A stretch of DNA of 38,899 nt from an uncultured bacterium. GTDB lineage: Bacteria > Verrucomicrobiota > Kiritimatiellia > RFP12 > UBA1067. Numbering within the stretch: position 1 is the stretch's first letter; each line of letters begins with the position of its first letter. Below are positions 1 through 8,593 of this stretch, one piece after another. The stretch is taken from NCBI GenBank assembly GCA_902763655.1, contig CACWSW010000059.1:1-38899 (forward strand), given 5' to 3'. The notes under the pieces are model-generated. The model saw only the letters and a list, made by a program, of their open reading frames with translations, made no database searches and had not been told where the DNA came from. The position numbers and the translations under genes are program-made.

Positions 1-1
1 C

Positions 2-397
2 GCCGCGACGGTGAAGGCCTTCAACGAGGCCGAGAACTACAACGGCCCCGCGATCATCATCGCCTACGCGCACTGCATCGAGCAGGGCCTCAACACGGCC
101 ACGGGCCCGGCGCACCAGGTGGCGGCGGTGGACTCTGTCCACTTCCCGCTCTGGCGCTACGACCCGCGCAAGGCGGCCGAGGGCAAGAACGGCCTCACGC
201 TTGACTCGAAGGACAAGAGCGACACGGTCTCCTTCGCCGCGAACGCGGTGTCGAAGGAGCTCGGCGAGAACCGCTTCCGCCAGCTCGTGAAGATCGCCGG
301 ACCCGACCAGGCCAAGGCGATGCTCGAGCGTGCCGAGGCTGGCTTCAAGGAGAACTACAAGCTCCTCACCGAGCTTGCCGCGCTCCCTGTGCTGTAA
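2..397 (+). CDS. nifJ: Pyruvate:ferredoxin (flavodoxin) oxidoreductase, C-terminal end (partial)
   Basis: Only the last ~131 residues are in the window; the frame is open to the left edge, so the true start lies outside. The protein oxidatively decarboxylates pyruvate with CoA to acetyl-CoA and reduces ferredoxin, a central step in anaerobes. Recognised by the thiamine-domain end of the single-chain enzyme: AENYNGPAIIIAYAHCIEQG, then HQVAAVDSVHFPLWRYDP, then LTLDSK near residue 65 of the fragment. The family usually ends with a helical tail like the one seen here, so the C-terminus appears natural. The stop codon and last residues lie inside a 62-bp tandem duplication (378-501). Family assignment is from remembered sequence patterns. 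Confidence 0.88.
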   Translation, partial: AATVKAFNEAENYNGPAIIIAYAHCIEQGLNTATGPAHQVAAVDSVHFPLWRYDPRKAAEGKNGLTLDSKDKSDTVSFAANAVSKELGENRFRQLVKIAGPDQAKAMLERAEAGFKENYKLLTELAALPVL

Positions 398-501
398 AGA
401 CTCGGGGCATGTGGTGCGGCGGTGAAATGCCGTCGCACCCCGCGCTCCCTGTGCTGTAAAGACTCGGGGCATGTGGTGCGGCGGTGAAATGCCGTCGCAC
501 C
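378..501. repeat. 62-bp perfect tandem duplication at the nifJ 3' end
   Basis: Bases 378-439 are repeated exactly as 440-501. Each copy holds the last codons and stop of nifJ plus the left part of a hairpin. Only the second copy is followed by the bases that complete the long stem, so the ancestral single copy probably read straight into 502. The duplication does not alter the nifJ product because the first copy keeps the stop codon. Confidence 0.95.
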
Positions 502-506
502 ACATT
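471..506 (+). terminator. Hairpin after nifJ, probable terminator
   Basis: The stem pairs GTGGTGCG with CGCACCAC, extended inward by CGG/CCG around a mismatch, with a TGAAA-type loop. It follows the second copy of the duplication. There is no strong T-run, so it may act as a processing or stabilising structure instead of a classical intrinsic terminator. The same stem in the first copy (409-439) lacks the outer pairs. Confidence 0.5.
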
Positions 507-685
507 GGCCTTGATGAAGGTCGGTTCGGCAACTCAGCAACCGAATAGCGGATGATAACGACTTTTTGGTAAATAAGTTTGTGCTGCAAAGCGGTTGTCC
601 GCTATGTGGCCGACACGGAACGAGGATGTGCCCGATCCTTGTGATGTGAAACTAAACAAGGGCATATTGGAAAGGATAAAACAGA

Positions 686-1180
686 ATGAGAAAGCTAATG
701 CTAGTTGCTGTCGCTGCGGTGCTCGCTGGATGCGTCAGTGTCAACAAGAACGATGGTGGCAATGAAATCGTGCAGCCTGATATCTTCACGAGGGATGCGG
801 TGCAGCTCTCTTACGAGTTGAACCAGGCGCCTGTTTCGGCTACGGAGAAACTCCATTGGATTAATCTCGGGTTTATTTCCTTCACGTGGGGTGGAACCGC
901 TGATCACTGGTCTGACTTCGCGCCTACCGGGCTGAAGCTTCCCTTCGTTGGGCCTTCTCTTGTTGATGTTGCAAAGAACGGTGCTTATGCCAAGGCCTGT
1001 TCGGCTTCGGGCGTCGATTCCGTTGTCGCTACGCGTTATCGCATTGAGAACACGAGCTATTTCGTGTACGGCACGGTTCAGGCGGACATCAAGGGACTTC
1101 CGGCTAAGGTTTCGAAGGTCGAGCTTGTCGATGTGGAAAAGATGCCTCAGAAGAAGCAGCCTCTATTGCCCATGTTCTGA
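686..1180 (+). CDS. Small lipoprotein of unknown function
   Basis: 164 residues. The N-terminus is a lipoprotein signal: basic start MRK, hydrophobic stretch, and lipobox LAGC with the lipidated Cys at residue 16. The mature part is rich in beta-type sequence and shows no domain I recognise; WINLGFISFTWGGTADHW near residues 58-75 is its most distinctive stretch. An AAAGGA about 11 bases before the ATG is a plausible ribosome site. Its 3' end overlaps the convergent lipoprotein at 1104-1631 by 77 bases. Function unknown; probably attached to the outer or inner membrane. Confidence 0.75.
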   Translation: MRKLMLVAVAAVLAGCVSVNKNDGGNEIVQPDIFTRDAVQLSYELNQAPVSATEKLHWINLGFISFTWGGTADHWSDFAPTGLKLPFVGPSLVDVAKNGAYAKACSASGVDSVVATRYRIENTSYFVYGTVQADIKGLPAKVSKVELVDVEKMPQKKQPLLPMF

Positions 1181-1631
1181 GTATATCGACATCGTCTAAA
1201 AGCTCGATGTCAAGGAATCTGAAGTTCTGGACATCCTTTGACTCGTGAGTTGCGGTGATTCGTGTGATTCTTTCCATGATGTCAGTTGCTCGCTCGTGAA
1301 GTTCTAAGTCCGGAAGTTCAAATTCAGATTCAACCGCATCTGCAGCACTACTGTAGGTGCGGTACTTTATTTTTGCCTTTGCTGGACCTGTTACTTTGAT
1401 TACCGGCTTTGCAGCTATGATGCTGTGGAAGTCGTATGAAAGAGTCGTTTGTGTTCGGGCAATGACTGTCGGCGTTATCGTGTTACCGCTTGCCGTTGAG
1501 CAGAATGAATCATATCCACAGTCGATATGCTTTACACTGGTACAACCAGAAAAGGGTACCACCTCAAGTGTCAGCATCAAGGTTGACAGTAAAATCTTAA
1601 GTTGCTGCATGTTCATCTCATTATTATACAC
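1104..1631 (-). CDS. Small lipoprotein of unknown function, convergent and overlapping
   Basis: Up to 175 residues from a GTG at 1631; ATGs at 1616 and 1610 are alternative starts, and none has a strong ribosome site. The N-terminus has a hydrophobic segment and lipobox FSGC, so it is probably exported and lipidated. The rest has no recognisable domain. The coding region outside the overlap is clearly more AT-rich than neighbouring genes, which suggests acquisition from elsewhere. Its last 25 codons run through the end of the gene at 686-1180 on the other strand; the true C-terminus could be shorter if the sequence has an error here. Confidence 0.55.
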   Translation of the reverse strand: MYNNEMNMQQLKILLSTLMLTLEVVPFSGCTSVKHIDCGYDSFCSTASGNTITPTVIARTQTTLSYDFHSIIAAKPVIKVTGPAKAKIKYRTYSSAADAVESEFELPDLELHERATDIMERITRITATHESKDVQNFRFLDIELLDDVDILRTWAIEAASSEASFPHRQARPSKP

Positions 1632-1674
1632 TATTTATGTTTTCGCTAGTGGCACATTTTCAGATTCCTAATAC

Positions 1675-1968
1675 GACCTGCTATTAAAGGGCGGGGTGCG
1701 TTTCGAGAAGTGTTTTTCGCCTGATTCCGAGGTGGATATGGACGGAGACTTCGTTTCGCTCCATGCGCTGCGCACCGGCAATTGGGGTTTCACGTTGCCG
1801 TTCCCGTGCCAGGTCGTGAACGCAAAGACCGGACAGGACGAAAAGGTCTCTGGCGGCAGGGTCCATCTGTCGATCACAGCGGGCGAGACATGCTGGTTCC
1901 GTCTTATGCGCTTGAACGGCGGGAGGGATTGTGGCATAATGATGGCGCAACGGAAGGAAAAAGAATGA
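1675..1968 (+). pseudogene. Remnant: C-terminal piece of a carbohydrate-active or surface protein
   Basis: An open frame follows a stop at 1669 and ends in TGA overlapping the ATG of the next gene (ATGA at 1965-1968), as in translationally coupled operons. The ~90 residues (DFVSLHALRTGNWGFTLP... and ITAGETCWFRL) look like a closing beta-sandwich domain, not a complete protein. The left boundary coincides with the edge of the AT-rich lipoprotein, so the 5' part was probably lost by a rearrangement near 1670. I cannot name the parent family. A small intact gene starting at GTG 1696 is possible but has no good ribosome site. Confidence 0.45.
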
Positions 1969-3761
1969 AGAGACTACTGGTAATCGCATTGCTCACAGCA
2001 TCATCCGCAGATCGCCGCATGGCTGCCGGAAAAGCCCGCTGCCACGGGGGCGCGCATCGGCGATCGCGCCGCATGGGATCGCCTTGCCGCGCTGCCATCT
2101 GCCGCCGGACGCATCAAGGCAGCCGAAAAGGCTCTCGCCGAACCGATCCCCGATCTGCCGGACGATCTCTACCTCGAGTTCTCTCGCAACGGAAACCGCA
2201 CGAACTACCAGAAGCCGTATTTCTACCGCCTTGATTCGCTCTCCAGTCTGCTGCTCGGCGAGTGCCTGGAGAACAAGGGACGTTTCCTGCCCGGCATCAT
2301 TGCGCGCGTGAAGGCCATCGCCGCCGAACGCAGCTGGACGATGCCTGCGCATGACGGCAGCCTCACGTGTTTCAACGGCACGCCGCACATCGACCTCGGC
2401 AGCAGCCACCGCACCCTCACGTTCGCGCTCGTGTACGACTGGCTGCGCGACGTGCTGCCGCCGGACGTGAAGGACCTCGTCCGCGCCGAATGCGACCGTC
2501 GCACGTTCCAGCCGTACCTCGCCACCGCGCGCGAACCCGACCGCAAGAAGGTCCCGCGCCGCCACTGGTGGTACGAGGGCGGCAACAACTGGAACTCCTG
2601 ATCGACGACCGTCGCCTGCGCGCCGAGTTCGTCGCGGCCGCCGAGCACACCGTGCCGTACGCGCTGAAGGGCTATACGGACGACGGCTACTGCTCCGAGG
2701 GCATGGGCTACTGGAACTACGGCTACGGACACCACCTCACGCTCGGACTCGCCGTACGCGCCGCGACGGGCGGCAAGGTCAACCTCTTTTCCGATCCCAA
2801 GAACCGCCCCGTGATGATGTACCCATACGGCTACCAGCTGATGGACTGGAAGTCGCCGCACTTTGCGGACGGCGGTGGCAACCCGAGTCCGGTACTGCTC
2901 GCGCTCCAGCGTCAGGTGTTCCCCGACATCGTCTGCCGCCGCGCGGCCGAGCAGGATCTCCTCGCGGGCGACTTGACCGCGATCAGCCTCCGCGCGTTCG
3001 GGCAGGATCCCGGTCCAGCATACACGGGCGGATTCGACACGCTGCCGACCCGCACGTGGTTCCCCGACGCGCAGGTGCTCATCTCGCGCGGCGTGTGGCC
3101 GGAGCGGACGATGCGCTTCAGCATCGCCATCAAGGGCGGCCACAACGCCGAGCTGCACAACCACAACGACGTTGGATCCTACGCGATCATGCTTGACGGC
3201 GCCGAGATGGGCGGCGACCCGGGCGGCGAGACATACACGCGCCGCACGTTCTCGAAGGAGCGCTACGTCTCGAAGGTGCTCAACTCCTACGGACATCCCG
3301 TGCCCGTGGTGGGGGGCAAGCTGCAGAAGACCGGACGTGCCGCCGCCGCCAAGGTGCTGCGCACGGAGTTCGCGGACGAGAAAGATGTCGTCGAATTTGA
3401 CTATGCGGCGGCCTACGACGTGCCGGCGCTGAAGTCGCTCGTGCGCACGATGACGTTCGACCGCGCGAACGTCACCATCACGATCACGGACCGCGTCGCG
3501 TTCTCGGAGCCGACGGCCTTCGAGGTGCCTGTGATCACGTACCGCGAGTGGACGGCAAACGACGACTTCACCGAATTCACGTTCAAGAAGCAGCCGAAGA
3601 CCTACCGCCGCATGAAGATGGCCGTGCAGTCGTCTGCGCCGGTGGCGTTCACGAAGGAGCTGATTGAGAATCCGGGCCACCCCTCGCCGCAGCGCCTCGC
3701 GTTCACGTTCAAGGAACCCGTCGCCGAGGCCACCTTCACGACCGTGTACAGCACGCGCTAG
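1965..3761 (+). pseudogene. Heparinase II/III family polysaccharide lyase, broken by two internal lesions
   Basis: The family cleaves acidic polysaccharides such as heparin-like or alginate-like glycans by beta-elimination after export. The pieces read in three frames: a signal peptide MKRLLVIALLTASSA from 1965; from about 2011 to 2601 in the next frame, IAAWLPEKPAATG through YEGGNNWNS; from about 2602 to 3761 in the third, DDRRLRAEFVAAAEHTVPY onward. The lyase signature HNHNDVGSYAIMLDG lies near 3155-3196 and the C-terminal beta-sandwich follows. At both junctions residues expected from the family seem missing, so the lesions look like deletions and not single-base slips. As written no full protein can be made. 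Either a decaying gene or an assembly error. Confidence 0.8.
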
Positions 3762-3768
3762 TGCAGGG

Positions 3769-4146
3769 CTAGATCAGGTAGTCGAGGCAGAGGCGCGTCT
3801 GTGTGAACGGGCGGACCTTCTCGTTCGCCACCTTGACGTGGGCGGGGTGGACAGCGTAGCCCTTGAGCGCCTCTTCCGACTCGAGCGTCGAGTCCAGCAT
3901 CACGTCGGCGTTCGAGCTGGCGAGTCCCTCGGTGCGGACGATTATCTCGGTCAGCCCCGGAACAACGCCCTTGAGTCCCTCGAGTCCGGCCTTGATGCCG
4001 GCCTTCACCGCGGCCTTGTCCGCGATGTCGTCCTTCAGTTTCCAGAGGATCACGTGCTTGACCATCTTCTTCTGTTCCTTTCCGCAGCCGGCGAGAAGCC
4101 CGCCGACCGCCAATGCTGTTGTTGTGATTGCCGTTCTTCGTGTCAT
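3769..4146 (-). CDS. Dabb-domain (stress-responsive alpha/beta barrel) lipoprotein
   Basis: 125 residues. It begins MTRRTAITTTALAVGGLLAGC: a twin-arginine-like start followed by an LAGC lipobox, so it is probably exported and lipidated. The remainder is a Dabb ferredoxin-like barrel: MVKHVILWKLKDD, a central helix, DVMLDSTLESEEALKGYAVH, and HVKVANEKV near the end. Such proteins form dimers and have varied, often unknown roles. It is convergent with the heparinase remnant (7 bases between stops). A TGGTATAAT box ends 10 bases before the ATG, so the message probably has almost no leader. Confidence 0.8.
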   Translation of the reverse strand: MTRRTAITTTALAVGGLLAGCGKEQKKMVKHVILWKLKDDIADKAAVKAGIKAGLEGLKGVVPGLTEIIVRTEGLASSNADVMLDSTLESEEALKGYAVHPAHVKVANEKVRPFTQTRLCLDYLI

Positions 4147-4156
4147 GGCAGCCGCA

Positions 4157-4165
4157 ATTATACCA
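4157..4165 (-). promoter_or_regulatory. Extended -10 box for the Dabb gene
   Basis: TGGTATAAT on the minus strand ends 10 bases before the ATG at 4146. With transcription starting about 7 bases after the box, the leader would be only 3-4 bases. No clear -35 is seen: the G-rich repeat tract begins about 17 bases further upstream. Confidence 0.55.
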
Positions 4166-4181
4166 TTGCGGTCCCCTTGGG

Positions 4182-4276
4182 GGAAGGTTAAAGGGTTAAA
4201 AGGTTAAAAGGTTAAAGGGTTAAAAAGTTAGAGGGTTAAAGGGTTAACAAGGTTAGAGGGTTAAAAGGCTAAAGGG
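4182..4276 (+). repeat. G-rich irregular short repeat, units of GGTTAAA(A/G)
   Basis: About eleven imperfect 8-9 base units such as GGGTTAAAA, GGTTAAAG and GGTTAGAG run in one direction between the divergent Dabb and acyltransferase genes. The repeated G-runs on one strand could form G-quadruplex-like structures. No ORF uses it. Confidence 0.85.
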
Positions 4277-4313
4277 GGAGAAGGGTAAAAGATGATGGGT
4301 AAGGGCGATTCCG

Positions 4314-4343
4314 TTGACAGGCCAAGGAGTGTTGTGGTAGCAT
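4314..4343 (+). promoter_or_regulatory. Promoter of the acyltransferase/PPTase gene
   Basis: A perfect TTGACA -35 at 4314-4319 is followed, 18 bases on, by TAGCAT preceded by TGG (extended -10) at 4338-4343. It points to the gene at 4399 with a leader of about 50 bases that contains a mini-ORF. Confidence 0.6.
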
Positions 4344-4366
4344 ACACGCGTAGTGCGGAATAGCAA

Positions 4367-4402
4367 ATGAAGAACTGCACAATGCAGAGAATGACCAAAT
4401 GA
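4367..4402 (+). CDS. 11-residue upstream mini-ORF (possible leader peptide)
   Basis: ATG at 4367 opens MKNCTMQRMTK and stops at TGA 4400-4402, overlapping the start of the next gene as ATGA. The next gene lacks a good ribosome site, so translation may be coupled through this mini-ORF. No regulatory codon run is visible. It may be chance. Confidence 0.35.
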   Translation: MKNCTMQRMTK

Positions 4403-7400
4403 GTGCGGACCTGAGCGAGGCTTTCGGCAGCGAGGTTGTGCTGCTTTCGGCGGCTGACGATGCGGCGCTCGTGGATGCGGCAGGGCGCCTGGCACGCTTC
4501 CTCGAGCAGGCACCGTCTGCCGAACTGAGCGACGTAGCCTACACGTGCGCCCGGAACTTCTCCGGGGCGGGCACGGCTGTCCTCGCCATCGTCACTTCAA
4601 GCATCGCCGAACTGCGCCATCGTCTCGCCTCCGCCGCGTCGCGCATCGCCTCCGGCGCTGAGCGCGTGCGCGACAAGTCCGGCACATACTACGTTCGGAA
4701 GCATCTAATCGGCGAAGGAACTGACGGCAAGCTCGCGTTCGTGTTCCCCGGAGCGGCCTCGTTCTACCCCGACATGCTGCGCGACCTGGCCGTGCGGTTC
4801 GTGGACTGCCGCAGCGCGTTTGACGAGCTGGAAGCCGCGCTGAAGGGCGACGGGCCGTTCGTGCCGTCGTCGTTCGTCTTCCCGCCAGCGCCATACTATC
4901 GCCACGACGCCGACGTGTTCACGGCTGGCGGATACGCAGAGGCGATGGTCTCCACCTATTCGGCGAACACCGCCCTATACCGGCTGTTCCTCGCGCTGGG
5001 CGTGAAGCCCGACGGCGTGACCGGATTCTCCGGCGGAGACCTCAACGCACTGGCGGCGGCAGGCGTGCTCGGCAAGTTCGAGCGCGTCAAGCGGCTCAAG
5101 TTCCTCCGCGAGATGTACAAGCTCGTCAATACCGCGGTCAACCACGCCGGCCTGCCTACGTGCGTGATGGTGTCGGTCGTGTCGCCGCATCCGGAACGGA
5201 CGGACGAGATACTAGCCGCCTTCGCCCCCGACAAGGTGACCGTTGCGTTCCGCCAGTCGCCGCGTCAGATTACGCTCGCCATCGCGCCAGACGTAGTGGA
5301 CGTGGTGCAGCATGCTCTCTCCGAGGCCGGTGCGCGCGGCATGCGCCTGCCCGTTGATCGTCCCTTCAATACGCCTTGGTGCGCGTCAAATCTCTCGGCC
5401 TTCCGAAAGTTCGCCGGCAACTGGGTGGACGACAAGCCGCACCTGCCTGTCTATTCATGCGGCACCTGCTCGCTGATGCCTGAAAAGGCCCGCAAGGTGC
5501 GCGACGTGGCCGCCGAGCAGTGGGCCCAGACGGTAAGGTTCGACGAGACGATCCGCCTGATGCACGCGGATGGTTTCCGCGTCTTCCTCGAGGTCGGACC
5601 GCGTGGGGTGGCCACGGGCGCCATAGACGAGATATTGAAGGGAGAAGCCCCTTACGCGGCACTCGCTTCTGATTCCGTGCACCGGGCGGGGCTGCTCCAG
5701 CTCCAGCACACGTTCGCAGCCTTGGCCGCGCTCGGCGCTGCCGTGACGCCGGCAGCCCTCTTCGAGCATCGCCGCTGCCGCATGCTCGACCTTGACGCCC
5801 CGCTGACGCTCGACATGCGAACGGAGGCCGAACTGCGCCTCTCCAGGGCATTTCCGCACCTCAAGCTGCTGGCGGACGATCCCTCGTTTGGCGGCACGAT
5901 GGCGACTTCCGCCGCAAGCGTGCCCGGTGCGCGCAACAAGGCCGCCACCCGGGCTGCGGCCGTCGCCGCGCGCCAGCGGCGCCAGCGCCAGTTCGACTTT
6001 GGCGCGCTAAACCCCTTGATCTCCGATGCCGACGTCACGGCGCAGAAGCCAGGCGTGTCGCTCGAGATCGCAAAGACGTTCACGTTCGCGGAGGTGCCGT
6101 TCCTGGCGGATTCCGCCATCGGCGCTTCGCAGATATCCTATTCCGATCCGTCGCTGCGCGGGTTGACCCTCCTGCCGCTCGTGGCAGGCGCCGAGATCAT
6201 GGCGGAGCTTGCGCAGACGCTTGTGCCCAACCGCCATGTCTCCGAAGTGGTCGATCTCCAGAGCCGCCGCGCGGTCGCGTTCCGCGAGGGCAAGCTGACG
6301 CTCTTCGTACGGGCGGAGCGAATCGCCGCGTCCGATCCCGGCCAGGTGGCCGTCAAGGTGCAGCTGCGCGAGGACTCGCCGAACTCCGCCTGGACATGGC
6401 CCGTGATGGAGGGCACGTTCCACCTCACAGGCGAGGATGCGATGGAACCCGTCGCGTTCACGCCGCCAGAGCTCGCGAAGCCGCGCGACGTCCACTGGAC
6501 GGCCAGCGACATATATCCAGGACGCCTGTACGCCGGCGAGCTGCTGCGCCACATCCGTACTGCCGACCGCTGGAGCGAGACCGGCCTCGACTACGAGGTG
6601 GACGTGCCGTCGCCTGTGGGCGCGGTCGTGCATGCCCGCTTCCCCCTGTGGGCGCTCAACCCGCAGCTGCTTGGCGCGGTGGTGGACGGATTCTCCCTGT
6701 GGCGGAGCCACGAGCGTTTCCCTGGTGCCTTCTCCTTCGCCTTTCGGCTCCAGCGGCTGGTGCTTCACGCGCGGTCCTTGCCGCCAGGCACGCATCTCCA
6801 CTGCTACCTGCGCTACGCCGGCGCAACGCCCAGGTCGTTGCTCACCGACATTCTGGTCTCGGACGGCAACGGCACGCTCGTCATGGAGCTGCACGGATAC
6901 GAGGAGCTGACCGAGCGCGTTCCGGACGAGTATCGGCAGCTTCTGCTGGCGCCGGCGCGCACTTTCATCACGAAGGAAATCCCGTCCGACCGGCTTGGGA
7001 CACCTGCCACGTCCGTCGCTTCTGCCATGTTTTCCGATGTGCCGTATCCGCTCTTCGAGCGCAACGAGAAGCTCTGGCTGCGCACCGTCTCCCAGATCGT
7101 GCTGGCAAAGTCCGAGAGACGCGAGTTCGCATCGATGACGGGCGGCACTGCCCGTTGCACAGAATGGCTGTTCGGGCGGATCGCCGCCAAGGAATCCGTG
7201 AGGCGATTCCTCGCGGCCAACTACCAGGCGCGCTGGAGCGACGCCGACGTGGAGATATACCGCGACGACAGCGGCAAGCCCCATCCCATCGGCAAGTGGA
7301 ACGACTTGCTCTCCTCCAAGATCGACCTGGCCATCGCGCACACGGCCCAGTTCGTCGTGGCCGTGGTGGCCGCGAACGCGCGCGTGGGCGTGGACGTGGA

Positions 7401-7743
7401 AGCGTGCGACCGCGACCTTTCCGACGAGTTCACGCGCGGCGTGTTCACGCAGGAGGAACAGGAGCTGGCGACGCGCGTGGCCGACGCGCCCAACGCCATC
7501 CTGCGGTTCTGGTGCGCGAAGGAATCGGTGTCGAAGGCGCTTGGCACAGGCATCCGCTACTCGCCGAAGGAACTTCTGGTGGATTCGTTCCTGCCGGACT
7601 CAGGCGAGATGGAGGTGCGTCTCGCAGGCCAGTGGCTGGAGAACTTCAAGATGTTCACCGGCCGCACGGTCCACGTGTCGTCGAGCATCGTGCGCGGGCA
7701 CGTCCTCGCGAGCTGCTTCATACCGGCCAGCCTGTTCAGCTAG
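4399..7743 (+). CDS. Multidomain acyltransferase - dehydratase-like - phosphopantetheinyl transferase protein
   Basis: 1114 residues, resembling the C-terminal two thirds of an enediyne/PUFA-type iterative polyketide synthase. Residues 10-100 resemble the ketosynthase-acyltransferase linker. The acyltransferase domain (~110-420) contains KLAFVFPGAAS, nucleophile motif GFSGGD (Ser211) and LEVGPRG. The dehydratase-like double hotdog (~550-850) contains PFLADSAIG and DPSLRGLTLLPL. The C-terminal Sfp-type domain (~920-1114) keeps GKPHP, GVDVE (Asp999, Glu1001) and WCAKESVSK (Lys1041, Glu1042), so it should load phosphopantetheine onto a carrier protein. By remembered family patterns the acyltransferase His (F-H-T) is Asn324 and the dehydratase His (D-H) is Ser572, so those two domains may be inactive. 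No ketosynthase, ketoreductase or carrier protein is nearby. Converges with etfA, 2 bases between stops. Confidence 0.82.
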   Translation: MSADLSEAFGSEVVLLSAADDAALVDAAGRLARFLEQAPSAELSDVAYTCARNFSGAGTAVLAIVTSSIAELRHRLASAASRIASGAERVRDKSGTYYVRKHLIGEGTDGKLAFVFPGAASFYPDMLRDLAVRFVDCRSAFDELEAALKGDGPFVPSSFVFPPAPYYRHDADVFTAGGYAEAMVSTYSANTALYRLFLALGVKPDGVTGFSGGDLNALAAAGVLGKFERVKRLKFLREMYKLVNTAVNHAGLPTCVMVSVVSPHPERTDEILAAFAPDKVTVAFRQSPRQITLAIAPDVVDVVQHALSEAGARGMRLPVDRPFNTPWCASNLSAFRKFAGNWVDDKPHLPVYSCGTCSLMPEKARKVRDVAAEQWAQTVRFDETIRLMHADGFRVFLEVGPRGVATGAIDEILKGEAPYAALASDSVHRAGLLQLQHTFAALAALGAAVTPAALFEHRRCRMLDLDAPLTLDMRTEAELRLSRAFPHLKLLADDPSFGGTMATSAASVPGARNKAATRAAAVAARQRRQRQFDFGALNPLISDADVTAQKPGVSLEIAKTFTFAEVPFLADSAIGASQISYSDPSLRGLTLLPLVAGAEIMAELAQTLVPNRHVSEVVDLQSRRAVAFREGKLTLFVRAERIAASDPGQVAVKVQLREDSPNSAWTWPVMEGTFHLTGEDAMEPVAFTPPELAKPRDVHWTASDIYPGRLYAGELLRHIRTADRWSETGLDYEVDVPSPVGAVVHARFPLWALNPQLLGAVVDGFSLWRSHERFPGAFSFAFRLQRLVLHARSLPPGTHLHCYLRYAGATPRSLLTDILVSDGNGTLVMELHGYEELTERVPDEYRQLLLAPARTFITKEIPSDRLGTPATSVASAMFSDVPYPLFERNEKLWLRTVSQIVLAKSERREFASMTGGTARCTEWLFGRIAAKESVRRFLAANYQARWSDADVEIYRDDSGKPHPIGKWNDLLSSKIDLAIAHTAQFVVAVVAANARVGVDVEACDRDLSDEFTRGVFTQEEQELATRVADAPNAILRFWCAKESVSKALGTGIRYSPKELLVDSFLPDSGEMEVRLAGQWLENFKMFTGRTVHVSSSIVRGHVLASCFIPASLFS

Positions 7744-7745
7744 GG

Positions 7746-8582
7746 CTATGCCAGCAGCTCGTTGACCTTCTTCATCACGGCGAAGGCGTCGGCCACGTAG
7801 AGCACGTCGGCCTTGCCCTGCGCCCAGCCGCAGTTAGCGTCGAGGTTCACGGCGCGGCGGTCGTTCACGAAGCGCCAGCCGACGACGTGCGGCTCCTCGC
7901 CGTGGCAGCACGTCGAGAGTCCCTTCGCGTGGCGCGGCGTCGCGCCCGTCTGGCCGACCTGGTTCATGTGGCTCATGAAGCTGAACGCCTTTGCGGCCTC
8001 TGGCATGTCCACGAGTGACTTGGAGGAGCCGAGCGACGCGCCGGACTTCGCGAGGAAGCCGGTGATCGTGGCGGCGGCCTCGTCGAGGTGCGTGGCGCCG
8101 TCCGCCTGCTTCTTCGTCCAGCCCGCGCCGGCGACGAAGAGGAGGGGAGAGTCGGGGCGGATGGTGGATTCGCCGCCGGTGCCCGCAGCGACCACGCCGT
8201 TGACCTTCGTCCGCGTCTCCGCGGGCGCGCCGGCCGGGATCGGGGACGGGGCGACGCCGAGCTTCGCGCAAATGTCGGCGAAGAGCGCGGGGTCGGTGAC
8301 GATCACCCACGGGCGCGCGGCGCGCGAGAACGCGGTGAGGATGCGCTGGCGGTATGCCCAGCGCTGGACGGTGGCCTTGTCGCCGTCGACCGTCACGTCG
8401 ACGACGTTCGTGTCGATGGCCGCGCCGGCGCGCATGGCGGCGGCGGGCATGGAGCGGCGGGCGCGCGAGGTGCCCGGCACGAGGACGATGTCCGCCCCTG
8501 CGGCCGCGAGGGCGGCGGCGAACGCCGGCACGTCCTGCGCGAATGTTCCGTTTCCGTCAATCGTGAATGCTGCGATCTTCAT
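7746..8582 (-). CDS. etfA: Electron transfer flavoprotein alpha subunit
   Basis: 278 residues, starting at ATG 8582, 11 bases after etfB. The subunit binds FAD and passes electrons between flavin dehydrogenases and the quinone pool or, in bifurcating types, ferredoxin. The N-terminal Rossmann-like part is MKIAAFTIDGNG...; the FAD domain follows, with LLFVAGAGW, the QVGQTGATP motif, and a C-terminal GLSTCCHGEEPHVVG where most homologues have a GISGAxQHxxG motif. This divergence and the slightly short length set it apart from standard EtfA. Order etfB-etfA on the minus strand is the usual operon. No acyl-CoA dehydrogenase is next to it, so the partner is unknown. Confidence 0.85.
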   Translation of the reverse strand: MKIAAFTIDGNGTFAQDVPAFAAALAAAGADIVLVPGTSRARRSMPAAAMRAGAAIDTNVVDVTVDGDKATVQRWAYRQRILTAFSRAARPWVIVTDPALFADICAKLGVAPSPIPAGAPAETRTKVNGVVAAGTGGESTIRPDSPLLFVAGAGWTKKQADGATHLDEAAATITGFLAKSGASLGSSKSLVDMPEAAKAFSFMSHMNQVGQTGATPRHAKGLSTCCHGEEPHVVGWRFVNDRRAVNLDANCGWAQGKADVLYVADAFAVMKKVNELLA

Positions 8583-8593
8583 GTCGTATTTCC

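Noticed and set aside
2223-3680. A 485-codon frame antisense to the heparinase gene
   Set aside because: Shadow frame; the plus strand carries the HNHNDVGSY signature.
4182-4276. CRISPR array or telomere repeat
   Set aside because: Units are 8-9 bases with no spacers and the tract is internal in the chromosome. No cas genes in the window.
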